A DNA stretch of 64,000 nt from Sphingomonas psychrotolerans (GTDB lineage: Bacteria; Pseudomonadota; Alphaproteobacteria; Sphingomonadales; Sphingomonadaceae): assembly GCF_002796605.1 (NCBI RefSeq), contig NZ_CP024923.1:2108001-2172000 (forward strand), read 5' to 3'. Made by a program: the position numbers and the translations under genes. How positions within the stretch are numbered: position 1 is the first letter of the stretch; every line of letters starts with the position of its first letter. A model generated the notes under the pieces. It was not told the origin of the DNA, ran no database searches, and saw only the letters and a list, made by a program, of their open reading frames with translations. This document shows, in pieces, positions 43,404 through 52,872 of this stretch.

Positions 43404-45098
43404 ATGCGCACCAAGACTCTCCTGAACCGGGCGCTCGGCGCCACGGTGATGGCGGGGATGGCGATGAGCCTCCCGGCCGAAGTGATGGCGCAATCGCGTC
43501 AGAAGGCGCGCGTGGCGAACCTTCCGGTCGGGACCCAGCGTCCGACCCGCGAGGTCCTGCTGTCGGTCGGCGAGGGCGAACTGATCACCTTGCCTGCCAA
43601 TGTAGCCAATGTCTGGACATCGAACCCGGGCGTGGCCGACGTGTACGTCGCCAATGCGCGCCAGATTCACTTGTACGGCAAGGAATTCGGCGAAGCGACG
43701 ATCTTCGCGACCGCCGCCAGCGGCGCCGTCGTCTATTCGACCAGCGTTCGCGTCGCGCAGAACGTCACATCGATCGATCGCATGATGAAAGCGGCGATGC
43801 CCGAGGCGGACATCACGGTCACCACGGTCGGTCAGCTGGCGGTGCTCAACGGCACGGTCGCCTCCCCCGCCGATAGCGAACAGGCGCAGCGCTTCGTGCT
43901 CTCCGCACTCAATCCCGGTGTCAACGTCTCTGATCCGGGCGCCCAGCTCAAATACATGGTGATGAACCGTCTCAAGACGGCGACGCCGCTGCAGGTCAAT
44001 CTGCAAGTGCGCTTCGCCGAAGTGAGCCGCAGCTTCATGAAGAATGTCGGCGTCAACGTGACCACACGGGATCAAACCAGCGGCTTCGGCTTCGGCGTCG
44101 CCTCAGGCCGGAATCCGGGCTCGTTCACTGCGGCCGATCTCGCCCAGTTCCCCACCGCGACCATCCCGGTTCCCGGCGGCGGCACGATCACCGGCCCCTA
44201 TGATCCGACGACCGGCCAATTCATCAACCCGCGCAGCACCTCGGTGACCAACTTTGCCAAGGGATCCGACTTTTCAACGCTCGGCCTTGCCGGAAAGCTG
44301 TTCGGCATCGACGTGCTCGGGGCAATCGACCTCGGCGAGACCATCGGTCAGGTCACCACGCTCGCCACGCCGAACCTGACTGCTCTATCCGGCGAGACGG
44401 CAACCTTCCTCGCCGGCGGCGAAATCCCGATTCCGATCGCGCAGGGCCTCGGCACGACGACGATCGAGTATAAGCAATATGGCGTCAGCCTGGCTTTCAC
44501 GCCCACGGTGCTCGCCGACGGCCGCATCTCGATGCGCGTCCGGCCCGAGGTGTCGCAGCTATCCTCCGCGGGTGCCGTTCAGTTCAACGGCACCAGCATC
44601 CCCGCGCTCACCACCCGTCGCAGCGAGACCACGGTCGAACTCGGCTCGGGGGAGAGCATGGTGATCGGCGGTCTGTTGCAGAACTCGCACAACAACTCGA
44701 TCAGCAAGACTCCCGGTCTTGGCGACATCCCGATCCTGGGGACGCTGTTTCGGTCGAACGGTTTTCAGCGCAACGAGACCGAGCTGGTGATCGTGATCAC
44801 GCCGTATCTGGTCAAGCCGGTGAACGCAAACCAGATCGTGCTGCCGACCGACGGCTACCGTTCGCCCAACGATTTCGAACGCATCATCGGCGGACAGCTC
44901 AGCGGCAGCAGTGCCAATGGCGATCGACCCAAGCCCATGATGGCCCCACCCGGGGGCGCTGTGCCCGCGGTGGGTGCGTTCGCGCCCGGCCAGACGATGC
45001 CCGCACCGATCGATCGAACCAACCGGCCTGCCCAGGCCGCGCCCGCCCCGTCCAGGCCGAAGAAGGGCGCAACCGCCGCCCCCGGCTTCGGCTTCTGA
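43404..45098 (+). CDS. cpaC: Flp pilus secretin CpaC/RcpA
   Basis: A 564-residue outer membrane secretin. Signal peptide (GATVMAGMAMSLPAEVMAQS), an N0-like domain (LLSVGEGELITLPANVANVW; VADVYVANARQIHLYGKEFG), a BON-like region (ITVTTVGQLAVLNGTVASPA) and the secretin core (GEIPIPIAQGLGTTTIEYKQ; YGVSLAFTPTVLADGRISMR; VRPEVSQLSSA; SMVIGGLLQN; TPGLGDIPILGTLFRS). It has a Pro-rich tail. It forms the pilus export pore. Starts one base after the cpaB stop. Confidence 0.94.
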   Translation: MRTKTLLNRALGATVMAGMAMSLPAEVMAQSRQKARVANLPVGTQRPTREVLLSVGEGELITLPANVANVWTSNPGVADVYVANARQIHLYGKEFGEATIFATAASGAVVYSTSVRVAQNVTSIDRMMKAAMPEADITVTTVGQLAVLNGTVASPADSEQAQRFVLSALNPGVNVSDPGAQLKYMVMNRLKTATPLQVNLQVRFAEVSRSFMKNVGVNVTTRDQTSGFGFGVASGRNPGSFTAADLAQFPTATIPVPGGGTITGPYDPTTGQFINPRSTSVTNFAKGSDFSTLGLAGKLFGIDVLGAIDLGETIGQVTTLATPNLTALSGETATFLAGGEIPIPIAQGLGTTTIEYKQYGVSLAFTPTVLADGRISMRVRPEVSQLSSAGAVQFNGTSIPALTTRRSETTVELGSGESMVIGGLLQNSHNNSISKTPGLGDIPILGTLFRSNGFQRNETELVIVITPYLVKPVNANQIVLPTDGYRSPNDFERIIGGQLSGSSANGDRPKPMMAPPGGAVPAVGAFAPGQTMPAPIDRTNRPAQAAPAPSRPKKGATAAPGFGF

Positions 45099-45116
45099 TG
45101 TCCTGAGGAGATCGCA

Positions 45117-45746
45117 ATGTTGTCGCGCTTCACCCCCCTCCTCTTCGTCCCGCTCGCGCTGTTGAGCGCGTGCGGAACGAATAATCACGGCCTCGACTCG
45201 GTGTATCAGCCCGTCGTCGAGCGCAATGATTATGTGTTCGACGTGCAGACCGCCGGGAACGGGCTTGCCGAAGGCGAAGGCCAGCGTCTCGCCGGCTGGC
45301 TCGGGTCGATGGGGCTTCGCTACGGCGACCGTATCGCCGTTGACGAGGCCAGCCAGAACGACGCGGTGCGAAACGCGATAGCCGCGCACGCCGATCGCTA
45401 CGGCCTGGTGCTTTCCGATCAGGCGCCGGTGACGGTGGGCGAAATCCGGCCGGGCACTGCCCGCGTCGTCGTCACCCGCACCACGGCCAGCGTGCCGAAC
45501 TGCCCGGATCATTCGCCCGACTTCCAGCCGGATTATTCGGCCAGCACCAGCGCGAACTTCGGCTGCGCGACCAACAGCAATCTCGCCGCGATGATAGCGG
45601 ATCCAATAGACCTGGTGCGCGGCGCGCCCGGCTCGCCACTTTCTGATACGGCAACCTCGGCCAAGGCCGTCAACGCCTATCGCCGCGCAACGCCGTCGGG
45701 AGCCGGCGGCGCCGTGAAGGGCGACAGCGCTGGAGGCAAGCAGTGA
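45117..45746 (+). CDS. cpaD: Pilus assembly lipoprotein CpaD
   Basis: A 209-residue lipoprotein with the lipobox LFVPLALLSACGTNNH at its N-terminus. The core YGDRIAVDEASQNDAVRNAI, ITVGEIRPG-like QAPVTVGEIRPGTARVVVTR and FGCATNSNLAAMIADPIDLV are typical of CpaD, whose conserved Cys and ANLAAMIADPxDL segment are seen here. It belongs to the Tad outer membrane complex. Overlaps cpaE by 4 bases. Confidence 0.93.
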   Translation: MLSRFTPLLFVPLALLSACGTNNHGLDSVYQPVVERNDYVFDVQTAGNGLAEGEGQRLAGWLGSMGLRYGDRIAVDEASQNDAVRNAIAAHADRYGLVLSDQAPVTVGEIRPGTARVVVTRTTASVPNCPDHSPDFQPDYSASTSANFGCATNSNLAAMIADPIDLVRGAPGSPLSDTATSAKAVNAYRRATPSGAGGAVKGDSAGGKQ

Positions 45747-47023
45747 ACGCGCCCTTCAATCCCTCGCGCACTGCGCATCGCGAACCTTTCATCGCCTTCG
45801 TCTGCGACGAGACGACCGCCGAGGCGCTTCGGCCGATCGCCGTCGAGCTCGGCTGGTCTCCCGAAAAGGTCAACAAGGGCGGGCTGCGCAATGCGGTCCA
45901 GACCCTGTCGGTCTCGGCGAGCCCGAACGTGCTGTTCGTCGATCTTTCCGAATCAGGCGATCCGCTCAACGACATCAACGCGCTCGCCGAGGTTTGCGAG
46001 CCCGGCACGATCGTGATCGCGTCGGGGCAGGTCAACGACGTGCGTCTCTATCGCGATCTGGTGGCAAGCGGCATCCACGATTACCTGCTCAAGCCCTTGA
46101 ACCCCGACGCTCTGCGCGACACCTTCGCGCAAGCCCAGGCCGCCCTCAACGCACCGAAGCTGACCGAAACCGGCAGCGATGTGCCGCATTGCGCGGTCGC
46201 GGTCATCGGAACGCGCGGGGGTTGCGGCGCATCGACGATCGCGACCTCGTTGGCCTGGCTCCTGAGCGACAAGCATGTGCGGACGACCGCACTGCTCGAT
46301 CTTGACGTGCATTTCGGCACCGGCGCGCTCGCGCTCGACCTCGAGCCGGGCCGTGGCCTGACCGACGCGATCGAGAATCCGAGCCGCATCGACGGGCTGT
46401 TCATCGAACGCGCGATGGTAAAGGCGTCGGAGCGTCTCGCCGTGCTCTCGGCCGAGGCCCCGATCAACGCGCCCGTCCTCACCGATGGCGCGGCATTCTA
46501 TCAGTTGCAGGAAGAGATGCGCAGTGCCTTCGAATGCACCGTCGTCGATCTGCCGCGCAATATGCTGGTCAACCATCCGCATCTGATCACCGACATTCAG
46601 GTGGCGGTGCTGGTGACCGAGTTCACCCTCGCCGCTGCGCGCGACGCGATCCGCATCCTCAGCTGGTTCAAATCGAACGCGCCGCAGACCCAGGTGATCG
46701 TCGTCGCCAACAAGGTGCAGCCGCAGGCGATGCTCGAGATCAGCCGCAAGGACTTCGAAGGCTCGATCGAGCGCAAGATCGATGTGCTGATCCCGTTCGA
46801 GCAAAAGGTCGCGGCGCAGGCCGCCAAGCTCGGCAAGCCGCTTGCCGAAGTCGGCAAGTCGGCCAAATCGCTGGCGCCGCTGGCCGAACTGGCGACGCGG
46901 ATCACCGCGATCACCGATTCGGGCGAGCGCGACGACAAGGCCGCGAAGCCGGCCAAGGGATCGAAGGGCAGCTCGCTGTTCGACAAGATCCGGGTCAAGA
47001 TGCCGTCAAAGGCAAAGAAGTAA
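45743..47023 (+). CDS. cpaE: Pilus assembly localisation ATPase CpaE
   Basis: A 426-residue protein with a receiver-like N-terminal domain (residues about 10-130; PFIAFVCDETTAEALRPIAV, DLVASGIHDYLLKPLNPDAL) and a C-terminal ParA/MinD-type ATPase (Walker A variant IGTRGGCGASTIATSLAWLL near residue 155; ALLDLDVHFGTGALAL). The Walker A lacks the usual second lysine (GCGAST), as is common for CpaE. It directs the Tad machine to its cell position. The expected next gene, cpaF, is absent. Confidence 0.93.
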   Translation: MNAPFNPSRTAHREPFIAFVCDETTAEALRPIAVELGWSPEKVNKGGLRNAVQTLSVSASPNVLFVDLSESGDPLNDINALAEVCEPGTIVIASGQVNDVRLYRDLVASGIHDYLLKPLNPDALRDTFAQAQAALNAPKLTETGSDVPHCAVAVIGTRGGCGASTIATSLAWLLSDKHVRTTALLDLDVHFGTGALALDLEPGRGLTDAIENPSRIDGLFIERAMVKASERLAVLSAEAPINAPVLTDGAAFYQLQEEMRSAFECTVVDLPRNMLVNHPHLITDIQVAVLVTEFTLAAARDAIRILSWFKSNAPQTQVIVVANKVQPQAMLEISRKDFEGSIERKIDVLIPFEQKVAAQAAKLGKPLAEVGKSAKSLAPLAELATRITAITDSGERDDKAAKPAKGSKGSSLFDKIRVKMPSKAKK

Positions 47024-47026
47024 TCG

Positions 47027-47052
47027 TTCCGCGCCCAATTTTGGGCGCGGAA
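47027..47052. repeat. Perfect 12-bp inverted repeat between cpaE and tadB
   Basis: Arms TTCCGCGCCCAA and TTGGGCGCGGAA are separated by two T's, immediately after the cpaE stop. No T-run follows on either strand, so it is not a typical intrinsic terminator. It occupies the position where cpaF is normally found, and may be a processing or attenuation hairpin, or the scar of a deletion. Confidence 0.75.
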
Positions 47053-47076
47053 TAACGGGTTCGGAGGCACCTCGGC

Positions 47077-48054
47077 GTGGAATTGCTGCCGGTTTTGATG
47101 CTCGGTGGAGGCACCTTCCTGGTGCTGTCGCTGATGGTGATCGCCCTTTCCGGGCCGTCGACGGCGCGCGCGAGTGCGCGTCGACTGACCGGCGTGCGCG
47201 AACGTCATGCGGGCACCGCCGGCGCGGTGGCGATGGAAGCACAGATTCGCCGCGTCACCAACAAGGGGACGAGCGGCATGGACCTCGCCGCCTCGCGCTT
47301 CCTGCCCAACCCGGCCTTGCTCCAGAAGCGCCTCAACATGACCGGCAAGGGCTGGTCGCTGAGCCAGTACGGCATGGTCACGCTGGGGCTGATCCTGATT
47401 CCCGGCGCGTTGCTCTATCTCAAGGGCGCGCCGATCTGGCTGGCGCTGTTCCTCGGCCTGTTCGTCGGCGTCGGACTGCCGCACAAGGTGGTGAGCTTCT
47501 TCATCAAGCGTCGCATCAGCAAGTTCACCTCGAAATTTCCCGACGCGATCGACCTGCTCGTGCGTGGTCTGCGTTCGGGCCTGCCGATCACCGAGACGAT
47601 GGGCGTTGTCGGCCAGGAAGTCGCCGGCCCGGTGGGCGAGGAGTTCCGCGCGGTCTCCGACAAGATGAAGATCGGCCGCACGCTCGATGCAGCGCTGCAG
47701 GAAACCGCGGACCGGCTCGGCACCCCCGAATTCCAGTTCTTCACGATCACCATCGCGATCCAGCGCGAAACCGGCGGCAACCTCGCCGAGACGCTCGCCA
47801 ACCTCGCCGAAGTGCTGCGCAAGCGCGCGCAGATGAAGCTCAAGATCAAGGCGATGTCGTCGGAATCCAAGGCCTCGGCGCTGATCGTCGGCTCGTTGCC
47901 GTTCATCGTCTTCGGCCTCGTCTGGTTCATCAACAACAATTACATGCTCAACTTCTTCAAGGACGAGCGGCTGATGGTCGCAGGCGGCGGCGGTCTGATC
48001 TGGATGTCGCTCGGCGCCTTCATCATGGCCAAAATGGTCAATTTCGAGATCTGA
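47077..48054 (+). CDS. tadB: Tad pilus inner-membrane platform protein TadB (T2SSF family)
   Basis: A 325-residue membrane protein with an N-terminal helix (LLPVLMLGGGTFLVLSLMVI), a second pair (ILIPGALLYLKGAPIWLALF), the GspF/T2SSF cytoplasmic domain (FPDAIDLLVRGLRSGLPITE; ALQETADRLGTPEFQFFTIT; IQRETGGNLAETLANLAEVL) and a C-terminal pair of helices. GTG start with GGAGG eight bases upstream. It forms the assembly platform with TadC. Its motor ATPase gene is not in the window. Confidence 0.93.
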   Translation: MELLPVLMLGGGTFLVLSLMVIALSGPSTARASARRLTGVRERHAGTAGAVAMEAQIRRVTNKGTSGMDLAASRFLPNPALLQKRLNMTGKGWSLSQYGMVTLGLILIPGALLYLKGAPIWLALFLGLFVGVGLPHKVVSFFIKRRISKFTSKFPDAIDLLVRGLRSGLPITETMGVVGQEVAGPVGEEFRAVSDKMKIGRTLDAALQETADRLGTPEFQFFTITIAIQRETGGNLAETLANLAEVLRKRAQMKLKIKAMSSESKASALIVGSLPFIVFGLVWFINNNYMLNFFKDERLMVAGGGGLIWMSLGAFIMAKMVNFEI

Positions 48055-49049
48055 TGATGGCACCCTCCACTGGCCCCACTCTGCTCGGCGTCGACGTCCT
48101 CTGGGTCGCAACGATCCTCAGCGCCGTCGCCGCATCGGCAGTCGTGTTCGCGATCTACACTGCGACGACCGTGCGCGATCCCATGGCGAAGCGAGTCAAG
48201 GCGCTCAACGACCGCCGCGAGCAGCTCAAGGCGGGCATCACCGCCTCGACTTCGAAGCGCCGGGCCAAGCTCGTCACGAAGAACGAGACGACCGACCGGA
48301 TCCGCGCCCTGCTCTCCTCGATGAAGGTGCTGCAGGAGAGCCAGATCAAGGTCGCCCAGACCAAGCTGCTCCAGGCCGGCATCCGTTCGAAGGAATGGGC
48401 CGTCGCAGTGATCTTCGGCCGGCTGGTGCTGCCGATCGTGATCGGCGGGCCGATCCTGTATCTGGTCTACGGCACCGACATGTTCGCCGATTGGAGCGCG
48501 TTCAAGAAATACGGCCTCGTCGCAGTCAGCTTCATCCTGAGCTACAAGGCGCCCGACATCTATCTCAAGAACAAGATCACCAAGCGCAGCCACGCGATTC
48601 GCAAGGGGCTTCCCGACGCGCTCGACCTGCTGGTGATCTGCGCCGAGGCGGGACTCACCGTCGACGCTGCCTTCGCGCGCGTTTCCAAGGAACTCGGCAA
48701 GGCATATCCCGAGCTCGGCGAGGAATTCTCGCTGACCGGTATCGAGCTGGGCTTTCTGACCGATCGCCGCCAGGCATTCGAGAATCTGGCAAATCGCATC
48801 AATCTCGATGCGATCCAGGGCGTGGTCACCACGATGATCCAGACCGAGAAATACGGCACGCCGCTCGCGTCCGCGCTGCGCGTGCTCTCCGCCGAGTTCC
48901 GCAACGAGCGGATGATGCGCGCCGAGGAAAAGGCCGCGCGGCTGCCCGCCATCATGACGATCCCGCTGATCCTGTTCATCCTGCCGGTGCTGTTCATCGT
49001 GATCCTCGGGCCGGCGGCCTGTTCGATCAACGATGCGCTAATGAGCTAA
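48054..49049 (+). CDS. tadC: Tad pilus inner-membrane platform protein TadC (T2SSF family)
   Basis: A 331-residue partner of TadB. An N-terminal helix (VLWVATILSAVAASAVVFAI) and later helices flank the T2SSF domain (LPDALDLLVICAEAGLTVDA; GEEFSLTGIELGFLTDRRQA; VVTTMIQTEKYGTPLASALR) with a C-terminal membrane end (MTIPLILFILPVLFIVILGP). The ATG overlaps the tadB stop. It is the last recognisable tad gene; no tadD (TPR) gene follows. Confidence 0.93.
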   Translation: MMAPSTGPTLLGVDVLWVATILSAVAASAVVFAIYTATTVRDPMAKRVKALNDRREQLKAGITASTSKRRAKLVTKNETTDRIRALLSSMKVLQESQIKVAQTKLLQAGIRSKEWAVAVIFGRLVLPIVIGGPILYLVYGTDMFADWSAFKKYGLVAVSFILSYKAPDIYLKNKITKRSHAIRKGLPDALDLLVICAEAGLTVDAAFARVSKELGKAYPELGEEFSLTGIELGFLTDRRQAFENLANRINLDAIQGVVTTMIQTEKYGTPLASALRVLSAEFRNERMMRAEEKAARLPAIMTIPLILFILPVLFIVILGPAACSINDALMS

Positions 49050-49124
49050 TTCGCGCTTCGATCGTTACGGTGGCATCGGCGGCACGGGCGGACTAGCCTG
49101 CCCGCCGCCACAGGAGATCGAGCG

Positions 49125-49406
49125 ATGCAAGGATTGCCTTTCGACACGGCCACGCAGTTGATCGCTTTGGGCATCACGCTCGTGGCGGGATTTTTCTTCG
49201 GGCTGGCCGCGCGATCCGGGCGCAGCAAGTGGCGCGATCGCTATCAGGACGAAGAGCTGCGCCACCGCACCTATCGCGACGAGACCGGCGCCGAGCTGCG
49301 CGAATCACAACGCCGCTTGCGCGAACTCGAGACGGAGAATGCCCGGCTTCGCGCTGCGACCGGCGCGACCGTGGTGACGCCGACACGTACGGTCGATCCC
49401 TATTGA
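49125..49406 (+). CDS. Small membrane-anchored coiled-coil protein, unknown
   Basis: A 93-residue protein. One N-terminal transmembrane helix (LIALGITLVAGFFFGLAARS) is followed by a charged helix (DEELRHRTYRDETGAELRES, then RRLRELETENARLRAATG) that predicts a coiled coil. CAGGAGA lies shortly upstream of the ATG. It has the look of a YhcB/septum-type single-pass small protein, but no family was assigned. It may be read with the tad operon (75 bp away) or alone. Confidence 0.65.
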   Translation: MQGLPFDTATQLIALGITLVAGFFFGLAARSGRSKWRDRYQDEELRHRTYRDETGAELRESQRRLRELETENARLRAATGATVVTPTRTVDPY

Positions 49407-49458
49407 AACTCGGGGCTCCTGCAAAAGCATGAGGCCCCGGCCGCGAGCGATCGCCTCT

Positions 49459-49494
49459 GACTCTGGGCTCCTGCTTTCGCAGGAGCCCAGAGTC
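49459..49494. repeat. 16-bp perfect hairpin overlapping the ppdK stop
   Basis: Arms GACTCTGGGCTCCTGC and GCAGGAGCCCAGAGTC around a TTTC loop. The right arm overlaps the ppdK stop codon (49493-49495). A related GGGCTCCTGC segment lies at about 49417. It lies between convergent genes and is probably a repeat-type terminator or transcript stabiliser. Confidence 0.75.
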
Positions 49495-52155
49495 ACTTTG
49501 CCGTGAGCGCCGCCTGCGCCGCAGCCAGCCGCGCGATCGGGACGCGATAGGGTGAGGCCGAGACGTAATCGAGCCTGGTCGCTTCGCAGAACGCGATCGA
49601 GGCGGGATCGCCGCCATGTTCGCCGCAAATGCCCAGCTTTATGTCGGGGCGCGTCGCCCTGCCCCGCTCCGCGGCGATGCTGATCAGCTCGCCGACGCCC
49701 TCGACGTCGATCGAGACGAACGGATCGCGGGCGTAGATGCCCTTTTCGACATAGGTCGTCAGGAAGCGCGCCGCGTCGTCGCGGCTCACGCCCAGCGTGG
49801 TCTGGGTGAGATCGTTGGTGCCGAAGCTGAAGAACGCGCCGACCTCGGCGATCTCGCCCGCGCGCAGGGCGGCGCGCGGCAGCTCGATCATCGTGCCGAC
49901 CAGATATTCGATTCGACGCCCCTTCTCGGCGAACACCGCCTCGGCCGCCTTGTCGACGACGATCTTCATCAGCTCGAGCTCGCGGCGGGTGGCGACCAAC
50001 GGGATCATCACTTCGGGGATCGGCGCCGCGCCCGACTTTTCGGCCACCTCGATCGCCGCCTCGAAGATCGCGCGCGCCTGCATCTCGTAGATCTCGGGAT
50101 AGGTCACGCCGAGGCGGCAGCCGCGATGGCCGAGCATCGGATTGAACTCGTGCAGTTCCGCCGCGCGGCGGCGCAACAAGTCTACGCCGATGTTGGCAGC
50201 CTTGGCGACTTCCTCGAACTCAGCTTCCTCGTGGGGCAGGAATTCGTGGAGCGGCGGATCGAGCAGGCGGATCGTGCAGGGCAGCCCGGCCATCACTTCG
50301 AAGATCTCGACGAAATCGCTGCGCTGCTCGGGGAGCAATTTATCGAGCGCGGCGCGGCGCCCCTTCTCGTCCGAGGCGAGGATCATCTGGCGCACTGCAG
50401 TGATCCGCGACTGTTCGAAGAACATGTGCTCGGTGCGACACAGCCCGATCCCCTCGGCGCCGAACTCGCGCGCGGTACGGCAATCAAGCGGCGTCTCGGC
50501 ATTGGCGCGCACCTTGAGCCGGCGCTTGGCATCGGCCCAAAGCATCAGCGTGCCGAAATCGCCCGACAGCTCGGGCTGGACCGTCGGGACCGCGCCGAAC
50601 ATCACTTCGCCGGTGGTGCCGTCGATCGTGATCGTGTCGCCTTCGCGCACTTCGCGGCCACCGACCCGAAACAGCTTCTCCTTGGCGACGATCCCCAGCG
50701 TGCCCGCACCCGAGACGCACGGACGCCCCATTCCGCGCGCAACCACCGCCGCATGGCTGGTCATCCCGCCGCGCGCGGTGAGGATGCCTCTGGCGGCGTG
50801 CATGCCGTGAATGTCCTCGGGCGAAGTCTCGACGCGGACGAGGATCACGGAGTCGCCCGCGGCGGCGCGCTTCTCGGCGGTGTCGCTGTCGAACACCGCA
50901 TAGCCCGATGCGGCGCCGGGTGACGCCGGCAAACCCTTGGTCAACACGTCGCGCACTGCCTTGGGGTCGAGCGTCGGGTGGAGTAACTGGTCGAGCGCCA
51001 TCGGATCGACGCGCAGGATTGCCTCTTCCTGCGTGATCAGCCCTTCGTTCGCCATGTCGACTGCGATCTTGAGCGCGGCCTTGGCGGTGCGCTTTCCCGA
51101 GCGGGTCTGGAGCATCCAGAGCTTGCCGCGCTCGACGGTGAACTCGATGTCCTGCATGTCGCGATAATGCGTCTCGAGCGTCTCGAAGACCGTAGCGAGC
51201 TGGGCGTAGACCTCGGGCATCGCCTCTTCCATCGACAGCGGCTTGGCCCCTGCCGCCTCGCGCGCCGCCCGCGTCAAATATTGCGGGGTGCGGATGCCGG
51301 CGACGACGTCCTCGCCCTGCGCGTTGATCAGGAATTCGCCATAATAGGCGTTGTCGCCCTTGGCGGGATCGCGCGTGAAGGCGACGCCGGTGGCCGACGT
51401 CTCGCCCATATTGCCGAACACCATCGCCTGGACGTTGACCGCGGTGCCCCAGTCGCCGGGAATGTCGTTGAGGCGGCGATAGACCTTGGCGCGCTCGGAC
51501 TGCCACGATCCGAACACCGCGCCGATCGCGCCCCAGAGCTGATCGTGGACGTCCTGCGGGAAGGGCTTGCCCCAAAGCTCCTCGACGATCGCCTTGTATT
51601 CGGCGACGAGCTTCTGCCAATGCGCGGCGGTCAGCTCGGTATCGAGGCTGAAGCCATTATCTTCCTTGGCAATCTCGAGCGCTTCCTCGAAGCGATCGTG
51701 ATCAAGCCCGAGGACGACGTCCGAATACATCTGGATGAAGCGGCGATAGCTGTCCCACGCGAAGCGATCGTCGCCGCTGATCTGCGCGAGCCCGACGACG
51801 GTGGCATCGTTCAGCCCGAGGTTCAGCACCGTGTCCATCATGCCGGGCATCGACACGCGCGCGCCCGAGCGGACCGAAACGAGGAGCGGATCGGCGGGGT
51901 CGCCGAATTTCTTGCCCGTCACTGCCTCGATATGGACGATGCCGGTGGCGACTTCGGCCTTGAGGCTGTCGGGGAAGCTTTCGCCTTCGTCGTAATAGAG
52001 CGCGCAGACCGGGGTGCTGATCGTGAAGCCGGGAGGGACCGGCAGGCCGATCGCGGCCATGCCGTCGAGATTGGCGCCCTTCCCCCGAGCAGATTCTTGT
52101 CGCCTTGACCGCCGTCCGAAACCCCGCCGCCGAAGCGGTACACGTACTGCGTCAT
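49493..52155 (-). CDS. ppdK: Pyruvate, phosphate dikinase (single-base frameshift near N-terminus)
   Basis: PPDK interconverts pyruvate, ATP and Pi with PEP, AMP and PPi. The natural start is the ATG at 52155 (AAGGA upstream): MTQYVYRFGGGVSDGGQGDK then NLLGG. After that the frame is lost and resumes one base out of phase at MAAIGLPVPPGFTISTPVCA (52060). The shift falls in the G-run near 52075-52091 and equals one missing base. The rest is intact and canonical: nucleotide-binding half, phosphohistidine loop GMTSHAAVVARGMGRPCVSG, and the PEP/pyruvate barrel with GICGEHGGDPASI. Restoring one base gives 887 residues, the normal length. Either a sequencing error, a phase-variable G-tract or a recent loss of function. 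Confidence 0.9.
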
Positions 52156-52426
52156 CCCTGGTCCTTCTGCTGGAGGCACTGCCCCAGGATGGAAGGCGCC
52201 TACCGCGGCTGCGAACAAGGCGGAAGCTCTGATTGCGTTGTCAGGTGCCCCGCCCGCGCCGGACGGCCAAAGGCTGGGAAAGGTTAGGCGAAATCGTCCG
52301 TTTCGGGTGCGCAATAAGTCAGATAAATCAGCCTTCGATCTTCGAAAGAATCCGCAACTTTGTGCGTCGCAACACGAACCGGCGCGCAGGCGAGTCCGGT
52401 ATCGAACGACGGCAGCGGTTCTGCCC

Positions 52427-52852
52427 CTATCTGCGCTCGAGCGCAGCGCGTCCGAGCGATCCCAGCAGCAACAGATCGGGCATGTTTCCGGCCAGCCGGA
52501 CGCGGACCGCCTTGCTGAGCATCTTGCGCTCCTGCTCGACCGACTCCACCCGCGCCCAGGGAATGAAGATCATCGGATGGAAGGGGCGAAACGGCAGGAA
52601 AGGCCGCAGCCAGAACCCGCTTTGCGCGAACCAGCCGTCGATGCTCGATCCATAATTGGGCGACATCAGCTTGCCGCCGATGCTCAGACTGCCGAAGCGG
52701 ACGCGCCGGGCGGACGGCGGCGCATCCGAGGTCGCCGGATAGGCCGCGGCGATCTCGCGCCAGCCCTGCCGCGCGATGAAGCCGATGACCGCGATCCAGA
52801 AGAACGGAAAGGCGAAAAGGAACAACAGGATGAAGATCGCCGGATGGATCAT
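52427..52852 (-). CDS. Hypothetical membrane-anchored protein
   Basis: A 141-residue protein with an N-terminal hydrophobic stretch (AIFILLFLFAFPFFWIAVIG) and a following domain with conserved-looking blocks (IGGKLMSPNYGSSIDGWFAQ; FHPMIFIPWARVESVEQERK; VRLAGNMPDLLLLG), reminiscent of small membrane proteins with a PH-like or bPH2-like sheet. The ATG at 52852 is chosen for AGGAGG seven bases upstream and overlaps the glyS stop region. It belongs to the glyQ-glyS-ppdK strand. Function unknown. Confidence 0.7.
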   Translation of the reverse strand: MIHPAIFILLFLFAFPFFWIAVIGFIARQGWREIAAAYPATSDAPPSARRVRFGSLSIGGKLMSPNYGSSIDGWFAQSGFWLRPFLPFRPFHPMIFIPWARVESVEQERKMLSKAVRVRLAGNMPDLLLLGSLGRAALERR

Positions 52853-52872
52853 CTCATGCCCTCCTGCCGGCG

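Noticed and set aside
47027..47052. Rho-independent terminator inside the tad operon
   Set aside because: Perfect stem but no T-run on either strand, and tadB follows with a good start site.
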